64,000 nt of DNA from Anaerorudis cellulosivorans (GTDB lineage Bacteria; Bacteroidota; Bacteroidia; Bacteroidales; Dysgonomonadaceae). The stretch's first letter is position 1. Each line of letters begins with the position of its first letter. The position numbers were made by a program, and so were the translations under genes. This document shows, in pieces, positions 47,816 through 55,951 of the stretch. Under the pieces are notes generated by a model that was not told the origin of the DNA, did not search any database, and worked only from the letters and a program-made list of their open reading frames with translations. Location of the stretch: the NCBI RefSeq assembly GCF_025943985.1, contig NZ_JAPCWE010000002.1, forward strand, positions 62,001 to 126,000, given 5' to 3'.

Positions 47816-47926
47816 ATGTCCTGCGAACCGGCTAGCCGACAAAAAAACTTACCCGTGAACACCGAAACCGAAAAAATGACCGGTCGTGTCGGCGATTGCA
47901 TTACGATAGAAGAAATTTTATCGTAA
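47816..47926 (+). CDS. Possible 36-residue peptide after DPSL
   Basis: An ATG frame of 36 codons between the DPSL stop and its terminator, containing two Cys. An overlapping frame in another phase reads ACCKTGEACPANRL, so the segment may be a frameshifted remnant. No clear ribosome binding site. I do not recognise it; listed because it would be co-transcribed with DPSL. Confidence 0.2.
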   Translation: MSCEPASRQKNLPVNTETEKMTGRVGDCITIEEILS

Positions 47927-47936
47927 ATCGGAAACC

Positions 47937-47977
47937 AAAAAAATCCCGAATGATAATTTTTCACTCGGGATTTTTTT
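47937..47977 (+). terminator. Strong terminator after DPSL
   Basis: Arms AAAAAAATCCCGA and TCGGGATTTTTTT pair over 13 bp with a 15-base loop; both flanks are T/A runs, so it works in both directions and can also stop the convergent cobO transcript. Confidence 0.88.
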
Positions 47978-48110
47978 TGCCCTGTTCGGAAAGTTTCCGC
48001 TAATCCGCATCGAAGAGAAATCTACGCTGAAGACCATTATCTACGGAGATATTCAATTCCTTTTCGGCGCCGTCCGGGCGATAACACGCACAAAGGATAT
48101 CATGCAGTCC

Positions 48111-48626
48111 TCAATATTCTATACCTTTTCGGGCGGGAATGCCTTTGGTGTAATAATGCTTTATTTCTTTCATCTCGGTTACCAAATCGGCTATTTCGAT
48201 TAACTCACCTGGAGCATATCGTCCGGTGATTACGATCTCCGTTTCTTCAGGCTTCTCCCGCAAAACGGCAATAAGTTCTTCAACCGAAAACAGCTTGTAA
48301 TGAAGCGCAATGGTTGCCTCATCCAACACCACCACATCGTATTTCCCGGAACGAATAACGACTGAGGCTTCCTCGAGCCCTTCTTTCGCCGCCTGAATAT
48401 CTTCCGACGTGGGCTCATCCACAATAAAGCAACCCCGTCCGTATTGTTTGACCGTAATCTCAGGAATATACCTGTTTATGGCAGCGATTTCGGAATAAAT
48501 CTTCCCTTTGACAAATTGGGCAAAATAAACTTTTTTCCCTGCGCCAACAGCTCTCAAAGCAAGTCCCAGTGCTGCGGTTGTTTTCCCTTTACCGTTACCG
48601 GTATAAACGTGAATATACCCTTTCAT
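48111..48626 (-). CDS. cobO: Cob(I)alamin/cob(I)yrinate adenosyltransferase
   Basis: A 171-residue CobA/BtuR/CobO-type enzyme that attaches the 5'-deoxyadenosyl group of ATP to reduced corrinoid. Walker A GNGKGKTTAALG near residue 10; VVLDEATIALHY near 101 is the usual VVLDE acidic motif; it ends ARKGIEY, typical of the group. Start 48626 follows the YkoF-like stop with no gap, so translation is coupled. No corrin-ring synthesis genes are in the window, so it may serve B12 salvage. Confidence 0.94.
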   Translation of the reverse strand: MKGYIHVYTGNGKGKTTAALGLALRAVGAGKKVYFAQFVKGKIYSEIAAINRYIPEITVKQYGRGCFIVDEPTSEDIQAAKEGLEEASVVIRSGKYDVVVLDEATIALHYKLFSVEELIAVLREKPEETEIVITGRYAPGELIEIADLVTEMKEIKHYYTKGIPARKGIEY

Positions 48627-48887
48627 TCAATTCGTATTTTTACAACTGCTGCAAGCATTGGATATTTTGATGCAAAAAACGGAAGGATATTTTTTCATGA
48701 ATTCGCGCATACTGCCGGTCAATATTTCCATCACATCATCATACTCACCTGCAAGCAAAGTACTCATCGTTCCTGTTTCCAAGCTGATTTTAGGGTTTTT
48801 GCCTAACACATCAAGAAATTCCTTCACAGGCGTTTTATAATCGTCTGTCAACGAATAGTAACTGATTTCCAAGCTTATTTGTATCAT
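48627..48887 (-). CDS. YkoF-like thiamine-binding domain protein
   Basis: An 86-residue ferredoxin-like single domain. The pattern IQISLEISYYSLTDDYKTPVKEF at the start and SLETGTMSTLLAGEYDDVMEIL in the middle fits the YKOF family, which binds thiamine or its pyrimidine part. Two C-terminal cysteines in NACSSCKNTN are unusual. It overlaps the methyltransferase by ATGA and touches cobO, so all three are one transcript. The role in this group is unknown. Confidence 0.75.
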   Translation of the reverse strand: MIQISLEISYYSLTDDYKTPVKEFLDVLGKNPKISLETGTMSTLLAGEYDDVMEILTGSMREFMKKYPSVFCIKISNACSSCKNTN

Positions 48888-49537
48888 TTTTTATTTTTTT
48901 GTACCAGTGTCGCTATAAAAGCAGGATGCACGGTATCTTGTTTATCCGTTCCATCCAACAAATCAAAGGAGGGAGAATAATACACCCCGAACCGCAAGAT
49001 AGGAACTCCAAAATACGATAAATATTGCCGAATTTCATCGGGCGTATAAAAACGGACATGTTGGTATATTTCGTCCGAGTTTTTCTTCTTACCCAATTCG
49101 GATAATGCATTCAACCACCCGAATAATAGATATCCGTCCCGTTTCAACACGCGATCCGTTTCATTGAAAATTTTATGGATGTCTTCTACAAATTCCAACA
49201 TGGTAATGGAAGCTACCACAGAAAAGCTCTCATCTTCAAAAGGAAGTGCAGCTGCATCCGCCCGCAGAAAAGTGGCACACGCAATGTCTTTTCTTCGCGC
49301 TTGCGAAAGCATTGCTTCTGACGTATCGATGGCCGTTATCCGAAAACCTTCTTCGCAAAAAAACGTTGTCCAGTGGCCGGTACCGCAACCCAGTTCCAAC
49401 ATATCGCCACGAAAAGGGATAGAACGCAGCAACTGCCGTACGACCGATTTCTCAATCCGGTCAACAGCGCTCCCTTTCTCGCTTTCATAAAATTGGTCGT
49501 AATTCCGAGCTACGATATCGTCACAAAAAACATTCAT
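48884..49537 (-). CDS. SAM-dependent methyltransferase
   Basis: A 217-residue class I methyltransferase of the UbiE/Methyltransf_11 type. SAM motif I DMLELGCGTGHWT near residue 45, motif II with ITAIDTSEAML near 70, and FLRADAAALPFEDESFSVV near 95. Start 49537 is the ATG; the codon at 49549 is TTG. First of the operon methyltransferase-YkoF-cobO. Substrate not readable; the company of CobO suggests a tie to corrinoid or cofactor metabolism, as inference. Confidence 0.85.
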   Translation of the reverse strand: MNVFCDDIVARNYDQFYESEKGSAVDRIEKSVVRQLLRSIPFRGDMLELGCGTGHWTTFFCEEGFRITAIDTSEAMLSQARRKDIACATFLRADAAALPFEDESFSVVASITMLEFVEDIHKIFNETDRVLKRDGYLLFGWLNALSELGKKKNSDEIYQHVRFYTPDEIRQYLSYFGVPILRFGVYYSPSFDLLDGTDKQDTVHPAFIATLVQKNKK

Positions 49538-49701
49538 AAGGCAAGACAAAACAATTAATCAACAATAAAGAACATTCACCGAAAGATTGAAGTATGCCGT
49601 TTCTGAGGGAACACCATTACCGTGAGTGCACCTTAAAAATCTATTGCGCAGATAATAAATCATTTATTTTTCATCTTCCAATAGAAGTTCATCCGATATG
49701 G

Positions 49702-49709
49702 CAAAGATA
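49702..49709 (-). promoter_or_regulatory. Candidate -7 box of the methyltransferase operon
   Basis: TATCTTTG on the minus strand, just beyond the TonB-gene terminator and 165 bp before the methyltransferase start. No TTTG at the proper distance. The 165-bp leader was inspected for riboswitch motifs without success. Confidence 0.45.
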
Positions 49710-49741
49710 CTATTTTTATATATACAGAGAAAGAAAAAGAA

Positions 49742-49779
49742 GACCCACTCCACGTATGCTTTTTCGGGTGAAGTGGGTC
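49742..49779 (-). terminator. Terminator after the TonB receptor gene
   Basis: Arms GACCCACT and AGTGGGTC pair (8 bp), with a minus-strand T/C-rich tail TTCTTTTTCTTTC. It lies about 100 bp after the receptor stop. Confidence 0.7.
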
Positions 49780-49877
49780 CGGCGTTTTTCAATCCCTTTC
49801 AATCCCGATAATCCGGCACTGCATCCACTATTGGTCCGACACCAATTTGTATGGCTTGTACCATGATTATCCGATTC

Positions 49878-52166
49878 TCAGAGGGAGAATTTTAAACCCG
49901 CAAAAAAGGTTCGCGGCAAGGAAGGCCCGTACATGTATCCCGAATCCCTGAAAGGTCCCTGATCAAAATCATTCTGATAACTGTTGAATATATTCTGCAC
50001 GCCGGCATTCAATTGCAATCGTGTATTCAAAGCCGGTTTAAAATTATAAGCCATTTTAAACGACAAATCAAAAAAAGACGGTGTGACAACTTCTGCATCT
50101 TCGGGAATGAAACCGGCAAAATGCTGTACCAACATACTGCCCGTATAAATCCCCGATAGCGAAAAATTCAATTTATCTTTCATCGAATAATTTGCCGTAA
50201 AATACCCGTACTGATCGGGAGTACGGAACATTCGACGCTGCGGAGCGATATTTTCGTTATCGCTCCAAACTTCCGGTTCGTCGTAGGTACTTTTCTGAAA
50301 AGTTGCCCCCATCTGAAACTGAAGCGAACGATTTGGCACAATTTTCCCTTCGATATTGACCCCTTTAACTACTGCTCCCGATCCGTTTCTTCGTTCCAAA
50401 AGAAGATTATCCTGATCGTCTTTACCTATTTTTTCGAGTAAAAAAACATACTTCAAATGGGTATAAAAGCCTTCAACCAGTAAGTTAGTCTGTACAGCAC
50501 CAAAAGCATTGTAAAAGTCGGCAGAAAAATTAACCGTATTCGATCGTTCTTCTTTCAAATCGGGAGCAAGCCGGATAATGCTAACCTCACCTCCTACGGC
50601 TGTAATATGCAGGTCCTCATCAAAAGCCTGAGGTGCCCTGAAGCCGGTCGAATACCCTGCACGAAGACCGATGAACAGTGTAGGACTGTATCTTACGTTG
50701 AGGCGCGGACTAAAAATGGCATCTTTTATCAGATTATGCTTATCCAAACGGACCCCCAACAAAATACTCAGCTTTGCATTCTTCCACTCATTTTGCAAAA
50801 ACAGGCTTTTGGTATTTACCTCCTGATTCAGCAATCGGTCGTATCCCGGCATTCGATCCGTCATTTCGTTATAAGTATACTCCTGTCCGAGAGTCAATTG
50901 TGCCGGCATAAATCCCAACGTATCCATCACAAAATGATATTGAATACCTTGTACTAAGGTGTTGTCATCCGTCTTTCCATATGCATTAACGTCGTGTTGC
51001 GCACCGTAATAACTTTTACGATCGATGAGTTGACCCGATAAGTAAACACTCAGTTTATGTTTATAATCCGTCGACGAAAAATCATAGCCTATGTTTGCCG
51101 AATGAATGTTGTGTTCGGTTTGCTCGGTTATATCGGTTTCATGAGGAGGCTCGTCAAGCAGATTTCCTCCACGGCGAAATTCGTTAATCGTATGATATTC
51201 CATGGTGAATTTATGATGAATGTTTACATTATAATAGGCATTCAATCCCAAATTTTTGCTATCCAGTTTAGCAATTTCGGTAAACCCGTCACCATCGTAG
51301 TCGAATCCGTCCCGATCGCGCGAGGCACCGAAAAGCACCACACCCGTTTTCATGTCTTCGGATACCAACGAAGCATTCAGCGACAAATTATTATCGGCCG
51401 TACTGCCCCCTGTTAAATTGGTCGTATTGGATACCGAAAGCGAATTGGATTTCGGTTCTTTCGTAATGATATTGATGGTACCGGCAATGGCATTCGATCC
51501 GAATAATGCCGAACCGCCTCCACGCAACACCTCCACCCGTTCAATCATATTGGCAGGAATTTGCTCAATGCCGTACACCCCGGCAAGGGCGCTGAAAACG
51601 GGACGACTATCGATAAGAATCTGCGAGTAAGGCCCGTCGAGGCCGTTAATCCGTACCTGTTGAAATCCGCAATTCTGACAGTTGGTTTCAACACGCAAAC
51701 CGGGTTGAAAATTCAACCCCTGAGCTAACGTAACCGAATTCGTATTTTCGAAAAGCAAGGGCGTAATGACGTTAACAATCACGGGAGCCTCTTTGCGTTT
51801 CGTCTCCGTTCTATTGGCAGAAACAACCACTGTCGCCAGCATAATCGGGTCTTCTTCAATTTCGAAATTGATTTCCTGCGTTTCGCCTCTTTTTAATTCG
51901 ACAACCTGTTCAACAGTCTTATATCCCATGCCGGATACAACCAGCACATGTTCGCCTTCCGGCAGATTCTTTAAATAGTAATGGCCGGACAAATCGGTCG
52001 CCGTACCAACCGTTGTACCTTTCAACGTAAGGGTAACATAAGGAATATGCTTCTTTGTCGTTTTATCGATAACATGTCCGAAAATATTGGCATCGGTTCC
52101 ATTCTGCGAAAATAGCTTTACCGATGCCGAGAATATGAATATAAAAATCATTATATATTTTTTCAT
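49878..52166 (-). CDS. TonB-dependent outer-membrane receptor
   Basis: A 762-residue receptor. Order: signal peptide (cut near LFSQ), a carboxypeptidase-like domain (IFGHVIDKTTKKHIPYVTLTLKG, residues ~28-105), a plug (~120-230) with VEVLRGGGSALFGSNAIAGTINI, and a 22-strand barrel ending in FFAGLKFSL with terminal Leu rather than Phe. The plug has NCQNC, a CxxC not usual in BtuB or FecA; it could bind metal or form a disulfide. Start 52166 (MKKYIM) is chosen because the upstream part of the frame overlaps another gene. Cargo unknown: metal, haem or corrinoid are options. Confidence 0.88.
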   Translation of the reverse strand: MKKYIMIFIFIFSASVKLFSQNGTDANIFGHVIDKTTKKHIPYVTLTLKGTTVGTATDLSGHYYLKNLPEGEHVLVVSGMGYKTVEQVVELKRGETQEINFEIEEDPIMLATVVVSANRTETKRKEAPVIVNVITPLLFENTNSVTLAQGLNFQPGLRVETNCQNCGFQQVRINGLDGPYSQILIDSRPVFSALAGVYGIEQIPANMIERVEVLRGGGSALFGSNAIAGTINIITKEPKSNSLSVSNTTNLTGGSTADNNLSLNASLVSEDMKTGVVLFGASRDRDGFDYDGDGFTEIAKLDSKNLGLNAYYNVNIHHKFTMEYHTINEFRRGGNLLDEPPHETDITEQTEHNIHSANIGYDFSSTDYKHKLSVYLSGQLIDRKSYYGAQHDVNAYGKTDDNTLVQGIQYHFVMDTLGFMPAQLTLGQEYTYNEMTDRMPGYDRLLNQEVNTKSLFLQNEWKNAKLSILLGVRLDKHNLIKDAIFSPRLNVRYSPTLFIGLRAGYSTGFRAPQAFDEDLHITAVGGEVSIIRLAPDLKEERSNTVNFSADFYNAFGAVQTNLLVEGFYTHLKYVFLLEKIGKDDQDNLLLERRNGSGAVVKGVNIEGKIVPNRSLQFQMGATFQKSTYDEPEVWSDNENIAPQRRMFRTPDQYGYFTANYSMKDKLNFSLSGIYTGSMLVQHFAGFIPEDAEVVTPSFFDLSFKMAYNFKPALNTRLQLNAGVQNIFNSYQNDFDQGPFRDSGYMYGPSLPRTFFAGLKFSL

Positions 52167-52254
52167 TATAATAAGTGTTAAAAAAATTACACAATATAAG
52201 GGTATGGCGTCTTGATACAGACACCACAAAAGGATGAGAAAGAAAAAAAATCGA

Positions 52255-52632
52255 CTAAATCGAATAAAGTGTGTAATTTTTTGAAGGAGGAGCCCGCAAA
52301 CCGTTGGACCGAATAAGTAGCTGCTGAAAATAGAAACCGCTGTTTTTTCGGTATTTATGATGATGTAAATAGCGGTTGAAGACCTGCAACGCGATGATGG
52401 CAAATAATCCCGTAGAGAAGAAATGCGATAAGAAAGAGATAACGCCAAACGCATGGATGCTGTGCTGGTGAGTTGGTGTTTTATTTTCCGCAGAAGGAAA
52501 ATAAAAGTGGGAATGGACAACCGTTTTCCCGTCAACAATGTGAGTATGCGGAAAAAAAGACGTGCTTACATAATAACTTGCAAAAAGGGCAAGTAAAAAA
52601 TAAGCCGAAATTTCTTTAAACCGTTGTCCCAT
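52255..52632 (-). CDS. Small His-rich membrane protein
   Basis: A 125-residue protein with one N-terminal and one central hydrophobic segment. Between and after these lie many His: FPHTHIVDGKTVVHSHFYFPS (His near residues 29, 31, 40, 42), then THQHSIHAFG, and YLHHHKYRK near the end. The H-T-H-x-x-D-G-x-x-x-x-H-S-H pattern is one I know from small Bacteroidota proteins next to receptors; metal binding is likely but unproven. Its start overlaps the stop of a 10-codon leader frame by TAATG. It is 88 bp upstream of the TonB receptor. Confidence 0.75.
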   Translation of the reverse strand: MGQRFKEISAYFLLALFASYYVSTSFFPHTHIVDGKTVVHSHFYFPSAENKTPTHQHSIHAFGVISFLSHFFSTGLFAIIALQVFNRYLHHHKYRKNSGFYFQQLLIRSNGLRAPPSKNYTLYSI

Positions 52633-52664
52633 TAGAAGTTCAAATGTGGGAAATGATGCTCCAT
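52632..52664 (-). CDS. Ten-codon leader frame (MEHHFPHLNF)
   Basis: An ATG frame of ten codons with three His. GGGAG lies 6-7 bp before the ATG, a strong Shine-Dalgarno for this organism, and its TAA overlaps the ATG of the His-rich protein (TAATG), so it looks translated and coupled. Not in any usual gene set. Confidence 0.45.
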   Translation of the reverse strand: MEHHFPHLNF

Positions 52665-52673
52665 ATTCACTCC

Positions 52674-52760
52674 CTACCCTACCTGCTCGAACGCTTTTTG
52701 CATAGGGAGGTGCAGGGCAATCTCCTGCCGAATGAACTGAAATTTTTTAACTGTTTTCAA
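52674..52760 (-). CDS. 28-codon leader frame before the His-rich protein
   Basis: A frame starting with TTG after GAAGG, containing Q-F-I-R-Q-E-I-A-L-H-L-P, ending 9 bp before the ten-codon frame. Composition looks protein-like. Start codon and function are uncertain. It may be a leader peptide or the relic of a longer gene. Confidence 0.35.
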   Translation of the reverse strand: MKTVKKFQFIRQEIALHLPMQKAFEQVG

Positions 52761-52798
52761 TTTAACCTTCTTCCCTGAAAGGTTTCATAGAGATTTTA

Positions 52799-52806
52799 CA
52801 AAGATA
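52799..52806 (-). promoter_or_regulatory. -7 box of the His-rich/TonB operon
   Basis: TATCTTTG on the minus strand, 39 bp before the 28-codon frame and 167 bp before the His-rich protein. No clear -33 element, which would suit a regulated promoter. Confidence 0.5.
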
Positions 52807-52864
52807 ATACTTTTTATTTATAATGGATTTAAATAATAAAATAAAACGGCCGTCATAACCGACA

Positions 52865-53686
52865 TTACGGAAGATTTTTTCGATAACTGTCGATAGCTGC
52901 TTTTACCGAACCGTGAAGCAACAAAAGGTTTTTGGCCTGTTCGTAACTGAGTCCCAGCTCCTCAACCAACATGCGTGTACCTCTATCGATCAGCTTTTGA
53001 TTGGTAAGCTGCATGTTCACCATCCGATTTCCTTTCACCCGACCCAATTTGATCATCGTCGTCGTACTGATCATATTCAGCACCAGTTTCTGCGCCGTTC
53101 CGGCTTTCATTCGCGTGCTTCCTGTCACATATTCAGGTCCTACGATCGGCTCGATCTTGATTTCGGCTTCAGCCGCAACAGGCGAATCGGGATTGCAGCA
53201 AATGGCTGCCGTAAGAATACCGTTCTCACGTGCTTTGCGCAAAGCACCAATTACGTAAGGGGTTGTTCCCGAGGCAGCAATACCTACAACCGTATCGTTT
53301 TTATTGATGTTATAGGCCTGCAAATCTTCCCACCCTTTTTCCATATCATCTTCGGCGGCTTCCACCGGATTGCGCAAAGCAACATCGCCACCGGCTATGA
53401 TACCGATTACAAAAGTATTGGGCATGCCATACGTAGGCGGAATCTCCGAGGCATCCAATACCCCCAGCCTTCCGCTGGTACCGGCACCGATATAAAACAA
53501 TCGTCCCCCACGTTTCATACGCTCTACCAGTCCGGCAACCAGCTTTTCGATTTCGGGAATGGTTTTTTGTACAGCCAAAGGTACTTTCTGATCTTCCTGA
53601 TTGATCTCTGTAAGAATTTCGCGTATCGATTTCTTTTCCAAATTATCATACAACGAAGATTGTTCCGTTATTTTAACAAAAGCCAT
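52865..53686 (-). CDS. murQ: N-acetylmuramic acid 6-phosphate etherase
   Basis: A 273-residue SIS-domain enzyme that splits MurNAc 6-phosphate into GlcNAc 6-phosphate and D-lactate. The SIS part shows YIGAGTSGRLGVLDASEIPPTYG near residue 63 and GIAASGTTPYVIGAL near 130, with GSTRMKAGTAQKLVLNM near 190. Last gene of the MurNAc operon, 76 bp after the kinase gene. Confidence 0.96.
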   Translation of the reverse strand: MAFVKITEQSSLYDNLEKKSIREILTEINQEDQKVPLAVQKTIPEIEKLVAGLVERMKRGGRLFYIGAGTSGRLGVLDASEIPPTYGMPNTFVIGIIAGGDVALRNPVEAAEDDMEKGWEDLQAYNINKNDTVVGIAASGTTPYVIGALRKARENGILTAAICCNPDSPVAAEAEIKIEPIVGPEYVTGSTRMKAGTAQKLVLNMISTTTMIKLGRVKGNRMVNMQLTNQKLIDRGTRMLVEELGLSYEQAKNLLLLHGSVKAAIDSYRKNLP

Positions 53687-53762
53687 ATTCTTTCCTTATT
53701 TAAAATGCTCTAAACCGATTTTTCCTCTCCTCGACCAACGCAGCATCTCATCATGTTAAGAG

Positions 53763-54605
53763 TCAGTGCAAAGCATAATACCCAACCAACCCTTCCATTG
53801 GAGAAGCATAGATGGTTCCGATCCGGATTCCTTTACTATCTGCCGTTTCTTTTAAATAATCGGCATAATGAAAAGCAATCGATCCCACAAAATTAACCTT
53901 ATTTTCCCGATAATGATACTGCATGACATTTCTTTCAAAAAAATCGGAAAAATTGGTATCGACGATGCGTCTTATGGTAGGATCTTCGATGTTTTCCAAA
54001 ATAAACGGAGAAAAACTTGCCAAAAACCGACTCGGAAACGGTTGTTTATACACACGGTCGATAATAATGGCTTGCGAAAGCCCATATTGTTCAAGCAACT
54101 TTTCTTTCAAACCCGGAGAGAGTCGGTTTTTGAGTGCATCACTTACCAACAATTTCCCAAAAACGGCCCCACTGCCCTCGTCTCCAAGGATAAACCCCAA
54201 TGGAGGAATGTGTTTTACGATCGTTTCCCCATCCCATTCGCACGAATTGCTGCCCGTACCCAGAATACAGGCTATCCCCGCCTCATGACCACACAGTGCA
54301 TGAGCAGCACCAACCAAATCGCTATATACCTCAATGGTTTCTACCGGCAACGATTGATAAATCGCATTACGCACAACGGCTGTTTTTTCGGGGATGCAGC
54401 CACTACCATAAAAATAAACAGCATCTATCGGCCGGTTTTTCAATAGAGGATATACATTTTTTTGTATTTCTTCGGTAATTTCATCCTCCGACTGATAAAC
54501 CGGACTGATACCCTTACCCGTAAATCGAAAAAGTATTTCCCCGTTTTTTGCCACACACCAGTCGGTTTTTGTAGCCCCGCTGTCGGCAATCAAAATCTCT
54601 TCCAT
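53763..54605 (-). CDS. Sugar kinase of the BadF/NagK type (probable MurNAc/GlcNAc kinase)
   Basis: A 280-residue actin-fold (ASKHA) kinase. Phosphate-1 loop ILIADSGATKTDW near residue 4, phosphate-2 CILGTGSNSC near 115, and adenosine GDEGSGA near 142. Start 54605 (MEEILI) is the first ATG. Between NagX-like and murQ genes, it is the natural enzyme to make MurNAc 6-phosphate for MurQ, as MurK does in Tannerella; that is inference from context. Confidence 0.88.
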   Translation of the reverse strand: MEEILIADSGATKTDWCVAKNGEILFRFTGKGISPVYQSEDEITEEIQKNVYPLLKNRPIDAVYFYGSGCIPEKTAVVRNAIYQSLPVETIEVYSDLVGAAHALCGHEAGIACILGTGSNSCEWDGETIVKHIPPLGFILGDEGSGAVFGKLLVSDALKNRLSPGLKEKLLEQYGLSQAIIIDRVYKQPFPSRFLASFSPFILENIEDPTIRRIVDTNFSDFFERNVMQYHYRENKVNFVGSIAFHYADYLKETADSKGIRIGTIYASPMEGLVGYYALH

Positions 54606-54750
54606 AATTTTATCATTCAAATAGCGAGTCCTTTTTCAAAAGCAGCTTTCGATCCTTTCGCAATTCATAACGCATTGAATATCGACAGCCTGTTTTCGCC
54701 AAAATTACCTCCACCAATTTTCGAAGCGGACTCGATACCGCAACCGATCA

Positions 54751-55926
54751 TCAAATCTTTATGTAGATATTCTTTTTATACAACAGATAGCCGAATGCCC
54801 AGCAAAGCGTCACAAACAACAACGCATAGAGCAATGAGCCAAAATAATTGCCCGCCCACGGCTGAAGCAATACCGTATATATATATCCTTTCAGGGAAAG
54901 GGTTTCACCCAAACGGGAAACATGAATATTGCCGACAACATTTGCCAATACTCCTGCCAACACATAAATAAACAGCGGATTCACACCGAAAGCATGGAAA
55001 AAACGACTCCACTTCTCTTTCTTTTCGATATCGATAATCCAGATGAGCAATCCCAACAATTGCGCCGCAAAACCGGTGGTAGTGAGAACAAATGTCGGAC
55101 TCCATATCTTTTTGTTGATCGGACATCCATACTGAAGGAGCAACCCTGAAAAAGCAAGAACGGTTCCCCATATCAGGATCTTCTCCACTTTAACGTGATG
55201 GTCGTTGTTCTCCACAATCAGCTTACCAAACAAAAATCCGATCAATACGTGAGCAATGGAAGGAAGGGTGCTCAACAGCCCTTCCGGATCGAAAGCAATG
55301 GGATTGCCTGCCGCATCCACATCCTTATACATATGATTCACACCAAGAACCGCCTTATCAACAAGGGCAATGATATTGTTCTCCGATTTCTCGAAACCGT
55401 TCCCCAACAACAACATCAGGAAATATCCTACCAGCAGGGTTACAATCACCCAAATCAGCTTTTTGTGATCGAACAGCACCGCAGCCAATGCCGCAAAACC
55501 ATAGGCAAGAGCCAGTCGTTGCAAAACACCCAAAATGCGCAAGGTATCGAAATGGGCAGCGGCCGCCGCCATAATATTTTCGCCGGAAGCCAAACCGCGG
55601 CAGAACGAACCAAACCAATTTAAAGCCAGCCCGATGAGGAAAATCAGCACCGTTCGGCGCACAATTTTCAGGATACACGCCTTTGTGGGACGAAAATCGA
55701 ATTTCCGCAGCGAAAGAAACGTGGATACGCCCATGATAAACATGAAAAACGGAAATACCAAGTCGGTGGGCGTCAGTCCGTGCCAAGGCGCATGACGCAA
55801 AGGAGCATACACATATTCCCACGAGCCGGAATTATTTACCAGTATCATGCCTGCTATGGTTATCCCCCGCAAAATATCGAGAGAAAGCAGGCGCTTGTTT
55901 TGTTGAGAAGCGGCAACCGTATTCAT
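54751..55926 (-). CDS. NagX/HGSNAT-like membrane acyltransferase
   Basis: A 391-residue inner-membrane protein with about 10 helices. The start RLLSLDILRGITIAGMILVNN followed by HAPWHGLTPTDLVFPFFMFIMGVS is the DUF5009 / heparan-alpha-glucosaminide acetyltransferase-like signature. In HGSNAT this family moves an acetyl group across the membrane to a terminal glucosamine; bacterial NagX sits in amino-sugar loci. Here it may re-acetylate or import-process de-N-acetylated muropeptide sugars. Fifth gene of the operon. Confidence 0.88.
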   Translation of the reverse strand: MNTVAASQQNKRLLSLDILRGITIAGMILVNNSGSWEYVYAPLRHAPWHGLTPTDLVFPFFMFIMGVSTFLSLRKFDFRPTKACILKIVRRTVLIFLIGLALNWFGSFCRGLASGENIMAAAAAHFDTLRILGVLQRLALAYGFAALAAVLFDHKKLIWVIVTLLVGYFLMLLLGNGFEKSENNIIALVDKAVLGVNHMYKDVDAAGNPIAFDPEGLLSTLPSIAHVLIGFLFGKLIVENNDHHVKVEKILIWGTVLAFSGLLLQYGCPINKKIWSPTFVLTTTGFAAQLLGLLIWIIDIEKKEKWSRFFHAFGVNPLFIYVLAGVLANVVGNIHVSRLGETLSLKGYIYTVLLQPWAGNYFGSLLYALLFVTLCWAFGYLLYKKNIYIKI

Positions 55927-55951
55927 AAGTTATTTGTTAAGTTGTTTTGAA

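Noticed and set aside
49550-49700. Riboswitch before the methyltransferase-YkoF-CobO operon
   Set aside because: Looked for B12 and TPP motifs on the minus strand and found none. GAGGGAACACC occurs only on the opposite strand, with no plus-strand gene behind it.
52674-52760. GGCAGGAGATTGCC on the minus strand as a cobalamin riboswitch B12 box
   Set aside because: It resembles the box GCCAGGAGACCTGCC only in part, the other conserved riboswitch segments are missing, and the stretch reads as protein-like codons.
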